A stretch of DNA of 64,000 bases from contig JAJCZJ010000011.1 of NCBI GenBank assembly GCA_029262455.1, positions 1 through 64,000 on the forward strand, in the 5' to 3' direction. The notes beneath the pieces are model-generated. The model ran no database searches. It was not told the origin of the DNA and saw only the letters and a list, made by a program, of their open reading frames with translations. Shown in pieces: positions 26,661-35,637 of the stretch. Source of the DNA: Deltaproteobacteria bacterium (lineage in GTDB: Bacteria > Desulfobacterota > Binatia > HRBIN30 > CADEER01). Both the position numbers and the translations under genes were made by a program. Position 1 is the first letter of the stretch. Each line of letters opens with the position of its first letter.

Positions 26661-28823
26661 ATGACCGCAACCTCCCCTCGTTCTCTCGTTCTCATCGGTG
26701 CCGGACACGCCCACGTGGAGGTTTTGCGTTCGTTTGCCATGAACCCTCCGGCCGGTACGCGGATCACCCTGATTAGCCCGCATCCGTTTGCCATCTATTC
26801 CGGAATGGTGCCGGGATTCCTCGGCGGCCAGTACGACCTGAACGAAGCTCAGATCGATGTATCGGCGCTCGCCGCACGTGCCGGAGCCAGGTACCTACAG
26901 TCGAAAGTAACCCTCATCGACGCCGACGAGGGCCGCCTGGATCTCGACCGTCGGCCCTCCGTCCTCTTCGATATCGCGTCCTTTGACATTGGGGCCAAGC
27001 CCCTCATCGACGAGCGGATCGCCCAGATCGATCGCGTCGTCATGGTCAAACCCATCGAGATCGCAGCCCGCGATGTTTCCAGGGCCCTCGCCAGCCCCCC
27101 GCCCGAGGGCGGCCGGGCCGTCGTGATCGTCGGCGGCGGCGCCGGTGGAGTCGAGATCGCTTTCGCAGCAGCCGCACGCATCCGCGATGAAAGCGGGTCG
27201 ACGGTCTCGCTCATCGACCGGGCGGAGCAGCCTCTGATTGGACGTTCCGACCGGGCATCGGCCCTCGTAACGCAGGCTTTCGATGAACACCGGATCGTCT
27301 TCCGCGGCGGTCGCCCGGTACTGGACGTCGATGCAGACGGCGTCCATTTATCGGGGGGCGAAATCATCCCCGCCGATCTGGTTGTCTGGGCCACCGGCGC
27401 GGATGCGCCTGGCTTGTTCCGCCGCAGCGGCCTCGACATCGACGCGCGTGGATTTCTGTCGGTCGACGATTATCTGCGCGCGCACGCCTGCGAGAACATC
27501 TTCGGAGTCGGCGACTGCGCTACACTGAGCACCCACCCGCTACTGCCGAAAGCCGGTGTCTACGCGGTCCGTCAGGGACCGATTCTCACGGCCAATTTGC
27601 GCGCCGCACTCAGGGGACGCCCGCTCCAGCCTTTCCGGCCCCAGGGCGAGTTCCTGTCCCTCCTCAACACCGGCGATAGCAAGGCAATCCTGTCGTACGG
27701 TTCGTTTGCCTGGCGCGGTCGCTGGGCGTGGCGACTCAAAGACTGGATCGACCGCCGCTTCATCCGACGCTACGAGCGCCCTGCACTCGCTCCGCCCGAT
27801 TCTTCAATGGGACCGATGACGCCGTGCGGAGGCTGCGCAGCCAAAGTGGGCGCCGACTCGCTTGCACGCGTCCTAGAACGCCTCGACATCCCTCGCTTCG
27901 ATCACGTCACGGTCGGTATCCCGGAAGCAGACGATGGCGCTGTGTTCAAGATCCCGGAAGGGATCAGCGGCACAGCTTCGGTCGCGACGACCGACCTGTT
28001 CCCGCCGTTCTCCGAAGATCTCGCCCTCGTCGGCTACGTAGCAGCCGTCAACGCCGCCAGCGATGTCTATGCGATGGGCGCCGAGCCTGCGGCGGCTCTG
28101 GCCATCGTGAGTGTCGCAAGTGAATCGCCGCGGCACCAGGAAGAGGAACTCGAACATCTATTGCGCGGCGCGCTCGATGGGCTGGCCGGAATGAACATTC
28201 CTCTCGTCGGCGGTCACACCATCGCTCTCGGCAGCACCCTCGTCGGATTCTCCATGCACGGGTTTGCCGATCCCGACCACGTTCTCACAAAAGGCGGTGC
28301 CCTTAGCGGGGATGTTCTGGTTCTCTCGAAACCGATTGGCACAGGCGTGATCCTCGCGGCCGCGCGCGCCGGACATGCCGACGCCGATTGGTTCACTGCA
28401 ACGACGCAGTCGATGCAGCGCGGCAACGGACCTGTCATGCGCTTGCTTGTCGAGCGTGGCGTGCGCTCCTGCACCGACGTCACCGGCTTCGGACTGATCG
28501 GTCACCTCGCCGAAATGGCCCGCGCTAGCGGTTGTACCGCCGCGTTGGACGCCGCGGCGGTCCCCGCTCTTCCCGGAGCCTTGGAACTCTTACAACATGG
28601 CTGGCGCAGCTCGTTTCATGCGGCGAACGAGAACGCCAAAGCCAACGAGGGCGACGCTCGCAACCCCCTGCTCGTAGACCCGCAAACCTCCGGCGGGCTC
28701 ATTGCAGCCGTGCCGCCCCGCGAGGTCGACGCCCTGTTGGCCGCCTGTAAGGACGCAGGCGAAGAGATTTACGTGATCGGTGCGTTCGCCCCGCCGTCGG
28801 ATCGGCCCGTTCGAATCGCTTAG
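26661..28823 (+). CDS. selD: NAD(P)/FAD oxidoreductase - selenide,water dikinase (SelD) fusion
   Basis: This 720-residue protein joins two enzymes. Residues 1-375 are a type II NADH dehydrogenase-like flavoprotein with a dinucleotide fold 'LVLIGAGHAHVEVLRSF' at the start, a second 'VVIVGGGAGGVEIAFAAAAR' near residue 155, and 'NIFGVGDCA' near 281. Residues from about 387 are SelD, which makes selenophosphate from selenide and ATP. Its 'PCGGCAAKVG' segment keeps the catalytic Cys and Lys three positions apart, and 'VATTDLFPPF' and 'LVGGHTIALG' are present. The active site uses Cys, not selenocysteine. Such fusions are known; the flavoprotein may supply reduced selenium. No selA, selB or selU is visible nearby. 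Confidence 0.92.
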   Translation: MTATSPRSLVLIGAGHAHVEVLRSFAMNPPAGTRITLISPHPFAIYSGMVPGFLGGQYDLNEAQIDVSALAARAGARYLQSKVTLIDADEGRLDLDRRPSVLFDIASFDIGAKPLIDERIAQIDRVVMVKPIEIAARDVSRALASPPPEGGRAVVIVGGGAGGVEIAFAAAARIRDESGSTVSLIDRAEQPLIGRSDRASALVTQAFDEHRIVFRGGRPVLDVDADGVHLSGGEIIPADLVVWATGADAPGLFRRSGLDIDARGFLSVDDYLRAHACENIFGVGDCATLSTHPLLPKAGVYAVRQGPILTANLRAALRGRPLQPFRPQGEFLSLLNTGDSKAILSYGSFAWRGRWAWRLKDWIDRRFIRRYERPALAPPDSSMGPMTPCGGCAAKVGADSLARVLERLDIPRFDHVTVGIPEADDGAVFKIPEGISGTASVATTDLFPPFSEDLALVGYVAAVNAASDVYAMGAEPAAALAIVSVASESPRHQEEELEHLLRGALDGLAGMNIPLVGGHTIALGSTLVGFSMHGFADPDHVLTKGGALSGDVLVLSKPIGTGVILAAARAGHADADWFTATTQSMQRGNGPVMRLLVERGVRSCTDVTGFGLIGHLAEMARASGCTAALDAAAVPALPGALELLQHGWRSSFHAANENAKANEGDARNPLLVDPQTSGGLIAAVPPREVDALLAACKDAGEEIYVIGAFAPPSDRPVRIA

Positions 28824-30268
28824 CTCGCGGTGTGTAGCTCGGCGGATCGCCGCGCCCCGCGAATGCCCCACGCGCAAATTGCGACATTGACCGCGCAGGC
28901 GTAGGTACCGGCGTGAATCCCACCGATCCGTTGCACACCCAAAGCGAAGGCGATCAACGCCAACACGGTCCCGACGATAAAACCACGGCGCGCCGCCGTC
29001 GCCGGCAGTTCGCGGTAACGAACCCCCAAGATCACGAGTGGCGCCACTTGGATCAACAACTCCATTTTGATCTCGATCAAACGCCATAGCGTGGTCGGCG
29101 GACTGATCGACATCAGGACCATCACTGCGATGATGCCCCAGGACGAGAGCTTGCCGATCTCGGCCAACCGGTGTTCCGAAAGGTCCGGTCTGACCTCGGC
29201 TACAAAATCGCGGGCAAACATCGACGACAACGAGAGCAACGCTGAATCCGCTGTGGACATGATCGCAGCGAGTCCCGCCGTCATCACCAAGACAGACACA
29301 ATCTCGCCGAAACCTCCGTCTGCCGCCAGCGCGGCGAGCAGCTCAGGCATGATTCGGTCGGCTTCAATCCCCTCCCGCCCCGGGATCAATCCGTGTGCCA
29401 ATATACCGATTGCGACGACTACGCCCGTCGTCACCAGCGGCATCACCACCATGACGCGCAACGAGCGCTGCAACGACAGCGAGTCGCGGGCGGCGTAGAT
29501 CCGTTGCAGCGCGTGCGGGTAGACCGATGCGCCCAGGCCGAGCAGAACGATCGAGCTCATCCAGCGTCCGCACTGTTGCCACGAAGGCACGGCCACCAAC
29601 TCCGGACTATCGACGACCAAGCGCTCAGTAATCGGTGTCAACGACCCGGCCCTTTGCCAGACCAGGACCAAGACGAACATCAGGCCAAACAGCAAGAGAA
29701 GGCCCTGCAGAGCATCCGTCCAAGCCACACTGCGCAACCCACCGAGGGTTTCGTAGATCCCGATGACGCCGGCCAGCACGATAACCCCAGCCCAAAACGG
29801 CACCTGCCCGCCCGAGATCCCGACCGCGAGATGGCCCATGGCGAGAAACTGCGCGTACAGGTAGTTCATCAAGGCAATCGCCATTGCCGCCGAGACCCAC
29901 GATGCGAGTGCCCGATCACCGTAGCGAAACCGTACGTAGTCCGATGGCGTCACGAAACCATGGCGCTTCGCCAACAGATGCATGGACGGGGCGAAGGTCA
30001 GGTAGAGCAAAACGACCGACATCATCATCCCGACGCTCATGACCCACGAGAAGCCGATACGGTACGCCTGGCCGGTGTAACCCAGGAACGTGTTGCCGCT
30101 GTACTGCGAAGCGTAGAGCGTGGCTAGCAGAACGATGAAACCGAGGTTCCCGCCGGCTAGATAAAAGTCGTGCAACGAACCGGCGGTCGACTGGCGATGA
30201 CCGCGCCACCCGATGAACAACAGGACGCAGAGGTAAACCGCAACTACGATGGTGGCGGTTGAACCCAT
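28820..30268 (-). CDS. Sodium:solute symporter (SSS family) permease
   Basis: This 482-residue, strongly hydrophobic protein has about 13 membrane segments. It carries the SSS pattern 'LAGGNLGFIVLLATLYASQYSGNTFLG' near residue 38 (given as landmarks LAGGN and ASQYSG), 'LGLGASVYPHALQRIYAA' and 'TADSALLSLSSMFARDF', the sodium-site helix. It should import a solute with sodium; the substrate is unknown. Its start is 4 bp after the DUF3311-like gene. Its stop overlaps the end of the selD fusion gene by four bases on the opposite strand. Confidence 0.88.
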   Translation of the reverse strand: MGSTATIVVAVYLCVLLFIGWRGHRQSTAGSLHDFYLAGGNLGFIVLLATLYASQYSGNTFLGYTGQAYRIGFSWVMSVGMMMSVVLLYLTFAPSMHLLAKRHGFVTPSDYVRFRYGDRALASWVSAAMAIALMNYLYAQFLAMGHLAVGISGGQVPFWAGVIVLAGVIGIYETLGGLRSVAWTDALQGLLLLFGLMFVLVLVWQRAGSLTPITERLVVDSPELVAVPSWQQCGRWMSSIVLLGLGASVYPHALQRIYAARDSLSLQRSLRVMVVMPLVTTGVVVAIGILAHGLIPGREGIEADRIMPELLAALAADGGFGEIVSVLVMTAGLAAIMSTADSALLSLSSMFARDFVAEVRPDLSEHRLAEIGKLSSWGIIAVMVLMSISPPTTLWRLIEIKMELLIQVAPLVILGVRYRELPATAARRGFIVGTVLALIAFALGVQRIGGIHAGTYACAVNVAICAWGIRGARRSAELHTAS

Positions 30269-30272
30269 AACG

Positions 30273-30512
30273 TCAGTCGTCGCGACCAGTCGTGTCGTCC
30301 CACAACCGCGGAATCGCGATCACGACGATTGCCGCGATGGCGCTATAGCAGGCGAACGACACCACACACCAAAGTGGAACCCCGAAGACAAACGGACGAC
30401 CATCGCCGGCCGGGAAATACCACGGCACCGACAAGACCAGCAGACCCACGATCGCCCAAGTGAGCCTGCGCGAGGGCCTCTCGCCTTGCCCGTCGGCTCG
30501 CAGCGAACTCAT
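30273..30512 (-). CDS. DUF3311-like small membrane protein paired with the SSS symporter
   Basis: I place the start at ATG 30512, which overlaps the stop of the upstream transporter gene (ATGA) and has GGGGGAG 5 bp upstream, giving 79 residues. Two membrane segments are visible ('WAIVGLLVLSVPWYFPAG' and 'VVSFACYSAIAAIVVIAI') separated by 'VFGVPLWC'. The size, the two-helix form and the place directly before an SSS permease gene fit the DUF3311 family, which commonly accompanies such symporters and may be a small subunit. Confidence 0.7.
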   Translation of the reverse strand: MSSLRADGQGERPSRRLTWAIVGLLVLSVPWYFPAGDGRPFVFGVPLWCVVSFACYSAIAAIVVIAIPRLWDDTTGRDD

Positions 30513-31783
30513 CGGCTCTCCCCCGTGTGGCGAATCCATCCGCGCAGCAGCGGAAGCAACGCCAGTCCCGGAAATGCCAATCCAAAAGTCATCATGAAAT
30601 ACGCATCATACCCCAAGCGCGTCGTCGCCCAACCACTCGCGGCTCCGGCAACGTCGCGCGAAAACGCAAAGACCGCGGACAACAATGCATATTGCACCGC
30701 AGCGTGCCGTTTCTCGCAGATATGCATAAGGAATGCCAAAAAAGCCGCCGTTCCCATCCCGCCGGTGAACGACTCCAGCAGCGAAGCTGCGTAAATCGAC
30801 ATGCGCGCCGGTTCGAGTAGCGCAGCCCCGGCGGCGCCCAGCGACGCGACAGCTGTCGTCGGAGGAGCCGGGTCAAACCACGCCACGCCGGCGTAGCCGA
30901 GGTTCGACAAGGCCTGCACCAAGCCGAGGATCCACAGTCCGGCGAATAGTCCCCAGCGATCGGTCAGCCGTCCCCCAAGAATCGCCCCGAGGATCGTCGC
31001 GACGACTCCGAAAGTGGTCGACACCAATCCGATCTCTTCAACTGCCAAGCCGCGATCGACCCAAAATGGCTTTACCATCGGAGCCATCGATGCGTCGCCG
31101 AGCTTGTAGATCAAAATGAACAGAAACAACGCCCACACCCGCGGTCGAGCAGCCCAACCGCGCAGTGCGACGACCCAACTCGAGTCTTCTTTGGCCGGAA
31201 GCACCAGCGGCGGGATCGCTCGCGCACCGATCGCCATCGCCAAGAAAACCGCAGCGGCGCACCAATAGATGCCGCTCCAGCCGAGCCATGCCTGCATCAG
31301 CAACAGCCCGCCCCCAGCAAAGATCAACGCGACACGGTAGGCGGAAACACGCACCCCGTTTGCATCGCCCTCCTCGCCATCAGCGACCAAGCCGATCGTA
31401 TAGGCATCGATCGCGATGTCCTGCGTCGCTGAGGCACACGTCATCCCAATCAGTACGACCCACAGACCGAGCCCGATTTGTCCTGGCGGGAAGAACGGAA
31501 TCGCGGCACTCAGGAGAGCCAGCGCCAACAACGCAGCCGAAATCCAGTCGCGGCGTTCGCCAATGCGGTCCACCAACGGCGACCACAATACCTTGAGCGT
31601 CCATGGCAGTCCGAGCAGTGAAGCAAGACCGATCTCGGTCAGGTCGACGTCGTGGACGCGGAAGTACACCGGCAATACATCTTTGACGATGGCAAAGGGC
31701 ATGCCCTCGGCGAAATACAAAGCCGCGACCCACGCCAGCTTCTGTCGTAAACTCAACACGCCAAGCCCCTCATCGCCCCACAC
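30509..31783 (-). CDS. MFS transporter, AmpG-like
   Basis: This 424-residue protein has about 12 membrane segments. The N-terminus 'LSLRQKLAWVAALYFAEGMP' and 'LLGLPWTLKVLWSPLVDRIG' match AmpG-type permeases, as does 'SATQDIAIDAYTIGLV' near residue 125. AmpG proteins import muropeptides for wall recycling, and relatives carry acetyl-CoA, so the substrate is open. It is first in a three-gene run with the DUF3311-like and SSS genes, coupled by stop-start overlap. That is an odd partnership of three permease parts. Confidence 0.8.
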   Translation of the reverse strand: MWGDEGLGVLSLRQKLAWVAALYFAEGMPFAIVKDVLPVYFRVHDVDLTEIGLASLLGLPWTLKVLWSPLVDRIGERRDWISAALLALALLSAAIPFFPPGQIGLGLWVVLIGMTCASATQDIAIDAYTIGLVADGEEGDANGVRVSAYRVALIFAGGGLLLMQAWLGWSGIYWCAAAVFLAMAIGARAIPPLVLPAKEDSSWVVALRGWAARPRVWALFLFILIYKLGDASMAPMVKPFWVDRGLAVEEIGLVSTTFGVVATILGAILGGRLTDRWGLFAGLWILGLVQALSNLGYAGVAWFDPAPPTTAVASLGAAGAALLEPARMSIYAASLLESFTGGMGTAAFLAFLMHICEKRHAAVQYALLSAVFAFSRDVAGAASGWATTRLGYDAYFMMTFGLAFPGLALLPLLRGWIRHTGESR

Positions 31784-31848
31784 TCATCGCTAAAGACCCA
31801 TTGCAGCGCTTGGCGCGGGATTCAACGGACTGCTATCGATGAACCACA

Positions 31849-32385
31849 ATGGCGATCCGAAAAGTAGCGAGACTGGGCAACCCAATCCTGCGCCAAATGG
31901 CGGAGGCTGTACCGGTCGAGTCGATCCCCGGTCGGTCGGTCCAGTCCCTGATCGATGACCTCATCGAAACCATGCGCGAGTACGACGGCGCCGGTCTCGC
32001 GGCGCCGCAGGTGCACGAGCCCGTGAAGATCGTGGTCTACGAGGTCGCTGACAACCCGAGGTATCCCGACGCCGGACCGGTGCCCTTGACGGTGCTCATC
32101 AACCCGATCGTCGAAGCCACAACCGAGCAAGTCGAAGAGGACTGGGAGGGTTGTCTCAGCCTGCCGGACTTGCGCGGCCGCGTACCGCGATTCACGGCGG
32201 TGTCGGTTCGAGCCTACGGCCGCGACGGGGCGCCCCTGACGCTCCGAGCCGATGACTTCCATGCTCGCGTCATCCAACACGAATGCGATCATCTCGACGG
32301 CATCGTTTATCCGGACCGCATGACGTCGGCCGCTTCACTTACGTTTGTGCAAGAGTATCTTCGCTATCACGCTGAAAACCGTTGA
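31849..32385 (+). CDS. def: Peptide deformylase
   Basis: This 178-residue enzyme removes the formyl group from the initiator methionine of new proteins. All three family motifs are present: 'GAGLAAPQV' near residue 48, 'EGCLSLPDLRG' near 101 with the metal-binding Cys, and 'QHECDHLDG' near 143 with the two His ligands and catalytic Glu. The start ATG at 31849 fits the MAIRKVARLGNPILR N-terminus. It is divergent from the AmpG-like gene. Confidence 0.96.
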   Translation: MAIRKVARLGNPILRQMAEAVPVESIPGRSVQSLIDDLIETMREYDGAGLAAPQVHEPVKIVVYEVADNPRYPDAGPVPLTVLINPIVEATTEQVEEDWEGCLSLPDLRGRVPRFTAVSVRAYGRDGAPLTLRADDFHARVIQHECDHLDGIVYPDRMTSAASLTFVQEYLRYHAENR

Positions 32386-32465
32386 CATCGACGACAGGAT
32401 TCATGAGGTTTGAGGAAGCCCCAGTTTGATGGGGGGCGCGAACATGGCGCGGAGGAGGTCGAGGC

Positions 32466-33023
32466 ATGAGTGAGAAAAATCCGTCCCTGGCACCGTCTCT
32501 GCTCGTCGCTATGCCGCAACTTCAGGATCCGAACTTTCACCGTTCCGTGGTCTTGCTCTGCGAGCATCATGAGAGTGGTGCGATGGGGCTGGTGGTCAAT
32601 CGCGAAACCGACACCCTGACCTCGGAGATCGTCGACTTTCAGCCCCCAGTCGACGATGCCGGCTGCCACATGGGAGTTTCAATCGGAGGCCCGGTCGATC
32701 CCGAGCGGGGGTGGCTCCTGCTATCCGAATCTGTCGGGGACGGTGTGGAGATCTCGCCAGGGGTGTTCCTGTCGGCGTCGAGTGACCTGCTGCGCGACTT
32801 CGTCGAGGGCAAGCGGTCGGGATGTCAGAGTCGCTTCCTGGTCGGATACGCCGGCTGGGGACCGAAGCAACTCGACCGCGAGATCGCCGACTCGGCTTGG
32901 CTGGTGGTGCCAGTCAATCCACACCTGCTCTTCGAAACTGAGTCAGACGACGTGTGGGAACTCGCGATCCGTCAGCTCGGCGTAGAACCTTCGGCCCTGA
33001 CGATGGGACGAGGCGTGCACTGA
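32466..33023 (+). CDS. YqgE/AlgH family protein (UPF0301)
   Basis: This 185-residue protein fits the YqgE/AlgH family, with 'SLLVAMPQLQDPNFHRSVVL' at residues 11-30, 'GAMGLVVNRE' near 38, 'GGPVDPERGWLLL' near 75 and 'GYAGWGPKQLDREI' near 125. A GGAGG site lies shortly upstream. The family's molecular role is poorly known; AlgH was named from alginate regulation studies. It lies 80 bp after def on the same strand and converges with the M48 protease gene. Confidence 0.92.
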   Translation: MSEKNPSLAPSLLVAMPQLQDPNFHRSVVLLCEHHESGAMGLVVNRETDTLTSEIVDFQPPVDDAGCHMGVSIGGPVDPERGWLLLSESVGDGVEISPGVFLSASSDLLRDFVEGKRSGCQSRFLVGYAGWGPKQLDREIADSAWLVVPVNPHLLFETESDDVWELAIRQLGVEPSALTMGRGVH

Positions 33024-33077
33024 GCGCTCAATCGTAGCGACTTCTGGCCGTCCGAGTGACTGTCTTGGCGGTCGGAG

Positions 33078-34457
33078 CTACTCCTTGCCTTCGATCTTCA
33101 AGTATTTTTCCAGTGCTTCGATCTCCAGGCGCGCCGATTCGAGTTTCTTTGGGGACGCCTCGAGCTGCGATTGCGCTCGCCGCAACTGGTCGAGTGCCTT
33201 CTTATAGTCACCACTCAGCCGCGCAGCTAATCCGAGGTGATAAAAGCCCGCTCCCTCATTGCCGCTGCGGCCCAACGACAGGCCAAACCCCTCGTGAGCC
33301 GTCGACAGATCAGGAGCGACTTCGACCGCCCGCCCGTATGCAGCCTGGGCGCCGACCAGATCTCCCGAAGCTTCCAGGGCTTTGGCGAGCTCGACTTCGG
33401 CCAGGCCGTCTTTAGGATTCTCCGCCAAGTGCTGTCGCAGCAACACAGCCGCACGCTCCGGGTTTCGCTGCCGCAAGGCGACGCGACCGAGTTCTCGAAC
33501 ACTCCCCTCAATCGCGCCGCTTTGCGATTCCTCGAGCGCTTTACTCGCTTCGTCCAACCGACCAATTTCCAACGCCACCACACCATACAGATAGGCGGCG
33601 CGCGGATTCTTCGGGTTATCGGTGCGGAGTTTGTCGTATTGCTCCAGCACTTGCTGCGGCGCTTCGTAGCGCGCACGCGCCAGGGCCTGCAGTCGCTGTA
33701 GTCGAACGCTCGAAGCCGCCCGTTCGTGATCCTCCCACTGTTTGGTGCCGAGCACCGCCTCGAGATGGTTGAGTCGCTCCTCGGTCAGCGGATGGGACAG
33801 AAGGTACGGCGGAAAGAAGCTCGGCACCGAGCTTCCTTGATCCTCCAACTTTTTGAAGAAATCGAGCATCGCGCGCGGGTCGTATTCCGTAGCGCGCAGA
33901 TAGCGGACGCCGAGGTAGTCGGCCTCCTGTTCGAACTCTCTGCGGTACTTCAGCTGCGCCGCCTGTCCCGCGGCGGCCGCGATTGGCGCCAGCGCCGGCT
34001 GCACGACAGCCGCCAGGAGACCGAGCATCGAAGCGTAATTGATCAGCTGGGTCTTCTCCTGTTGCCGCGCCATGTGATGGGCGTGAATATGAGCAACCTC
34101 ATGGCCGAGAACAGCTGCCACTTCGTCGTCGTTCTTGGCGTTGTTGAGCAGACCAACGTTGACATAAATGTAGCCGCCCGGCACGGCAAAGGCATTGATC
34201 GAACGATCCCGAACGACGGAGAACTTGTACTCGAAGAAAGAATCGTCGAGACGGGCAGCAATCTGCTTGCCGATATCATTGACGTAGGAAACGAACTCGG
34301 TATCGCGAATCAGCGGAAAACGCTCATTCGCCATCATGTCAAACTGCTTACCAAGCTCCCGCTCCTGGGTGTACGAGACGTCCGCCTCCGCCGGCGTGGA
34401 TGCGCCGAAGGGACAGGCCAGGAGTGCGATGATCAGATACCCGAAGAACTTCGCCAT
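33078..34457 (-). CDS. M48-family periplasmic metalloprotease with TPR repeats (BepA-like)
   Basis: The ATG at 34457 gives a 459-residue protein with a Sec signal peptide (MAKFFGYLIIALLACPFGAS); the longer open frame upstream lacks protein character. The peptidase domain has the zinc motif 'HEVAHIHAHH' at about 119-128 and the third-ligand region 'FEQEADYLGVRYL' near 185. The C-terminal half is a run of TPR-like helices ('AAYLYGVVALEIGRLDEASK', 'AAVLLRQHLAENPKDGLAEV'). This matches BepA/YfgC-type proteases that survey outer-membrane protein assembly. The client proteins here are unknown. Confidence 0.9.
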   Translation of the reverse strand: MAKFFGYLIIALLACPFGASTPAEADVSYTQERELGKQFDMMANERFPLIRDTEFVSYVNDIGKQIAARLDDSFFEYKFSVVRDRSINAFAVPGGYIYVNVGLLNNAKNDDEVAAVLGHEVAHIHAHHMARQQEKTQLINYASMLGLLAAVVQPALAPIAAAAGQAAQLKYRREFEQEADYLGVRYLRATEYDPRAMLDFFKKLEDQGSSVPSFFPPYLLSHPLTEERLNHLEAVLGTKQWEDHERAASSVRLQRLQALARARYEAPQQVLEQYDKLRTDNPKNPRAAYLYGVVALEIGRLDEASKALEESQSGAIEGSVRELGRVALRQRNPERAAVLLRQHLAENPKDGLAEVELAKALEASGDLVGAQAAYGRAVEVAPDLSTAHEGFGLSLGRSGNEGAGFYHLGLAARLSGDYKKALDQLRRAQSQLEASPKKLESARLEIEALEKYLKIEGKE

Positions 34458-34501
34458 GCGCTCACTACAACAGTGAGACCGCGGGTGCGCAAGCACTGTA
34501 C

Positions 34502-34711
34502 TTAGTCGCAGCTGATGAACTCGAGAACTTCCCCCAACTGACGAATCTGCCGAGCGCGCACGCCCCGCTCCGCGTCGGGCCCTTGAGAAAACCTTTGTAG
34601 GGCCAGGGCGAGATTCAACTCGATGATCTCGACACAACGCTCCGTGGTCTCGCGTTCGAGGGCTTGCCGCCGTGCTTTCGAGACATCAGCAAGGGAAATG
34701 ATATCGGCCAT
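34502..34711 (-). CDS. Small conserved-looking helical protein of unknown function
   Basis: With the ATG at 34711 (MADIISLADVSKARRQALER) the protein has 69 residues, is mostly charged helix and ends 'QLGEVLEFISCD'. The frame extends upstream to 34738 but the shorter start reads more naturally. It sits between trmJ and the M48 protease gene on the same strand with short gaps. No family is recognised. Confidence 0.55.
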   Translation of the reverse strand: MADIISLADVSKARRQALERETTERCVEIIELNLALALQRFSQGPDAERGVRARQIRQLGEVLEFISCD

Positions 34712-34744
34712 TGCCATCCCAAGTCCCACGCACCGCACATGAGG

Positions 34745-35518
34745 TCAATCTTTGCGCCGATGATCGCGATCTCGTTTCGGCAACAAACCGGCGAGCTTGG
34801 CGTTCGCCGCAGCTTCCGCACACCACTCCATTTGCCGCGACAGCGCCATCAAGATCCTCGCCTCTAGCGGTCGGACACCAGCCCGGCCAAGCATGCGCCG
34901 CAGAACGAACATGATCCGATCGGGGTTCTGCGGATTCAGAAATCCCATCTTGATCAACGCCTGTTGCATGCGTTGGTCGGCGCGTTGCAAGTCTGCAGCC
35001 GCCGCGCCAATGCGGGCATCGGGCGAAACGTTCGGGGCAACAATAAACCGCCGCAGCTCGTAGCACACCAAGAGCACCGCCTGGGCGAGATTGAGCGACG
35101 TGTACTCATCCGAGCAATCAATCCGCACGAGACGTTGACAGAAGCGCAGGTCTTCGCGCGTCAGGCCGTGGTGCTCGGGACCGAAGAGAATGGCGACGCG
35201 TCCGCGCTGCGCATTCGCCAGTACATCAGGGCAGATCTCGGCCGGTAGCTCGGGCGCGTCACGGTAGATCCCGAGCTGTGCGCTGGTACCGACGACCATC
35301 GTGCAGTCGGCGACAGCCTCTTCGATATTGCGGTAGCGCCCACACTCCTGCAGCAGGTCAGCCGCGTGCACGGCGGTGTTGCGGGCCGCAGCAATACGCC
35401 GCTGCGACGTGCCAACCAGGGCTAGATCCGACAAGCCCATGTTCTTCATCGCGCGCGCCACCGCCCCCACATTGGCCGCGCCTTGCGGGTGCACGAGGAC
35501 GACGCGGATCCGCGACAA
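34745..35518 (-). CDS. trmJ: tRNA (cytidine/uridine-2'-O-)-methyltransferase TrmJ-like (SPOUT family)
   Basis: The protein methylates the 2'-O of nucleotide 32 in tRNA if it acts like TrmJ. SPOUT motifs are clear: 'VVLVHPQGAANVGAVARAMK' near the start, 'VAILFGPEHHGLTREDLRFC' in the middle and 'YTSLNLAQAVLLVCYELRR' after it. I choose the TTG at 35518 (GGAGG 8 bp upstream) because the family begins right there, giving 257 residues against 246 in E. coli. Upstream in-frame codons overlap the response regulator gene and lack homologous character. The C-terminal 90 residues are helical as in the family. Confidence 0.88.
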   Translation of the reverse strand: MSRIRVVLVHPQGAANVGAVARAMKNMGLSDLALVGTSQRRIAAARNTAVHAADLLQECGRYRNIEEAVADCTMVVGTSAQLGIYRDAPELPAEICPDVLANAQRGRVAILFGPEHHGLTREDLRFCQRLVRIDCSDEYTSLNLAQAVLLVCYELRRFIVAPNVSPDARIGAAAADLQRADQRMQQALIKMGFLNPQNPDRIMFVLRRMLGRAGVRPLEARILMALSRQMEWCAEAAANAKLAGLLPKRDRDHRRKD

Positions 35519-35637
35519 TGGGTCTACCTCCGGCACCGTTAAGTCATGCCGGCTCGCAGTCCGTTGAACAAGTAGGGCAGGAGCGAAAATGAGAGAACTT
35601 GTCCGAAATCGAGGCGACGAGCCGGGTTGTCTGTGTT

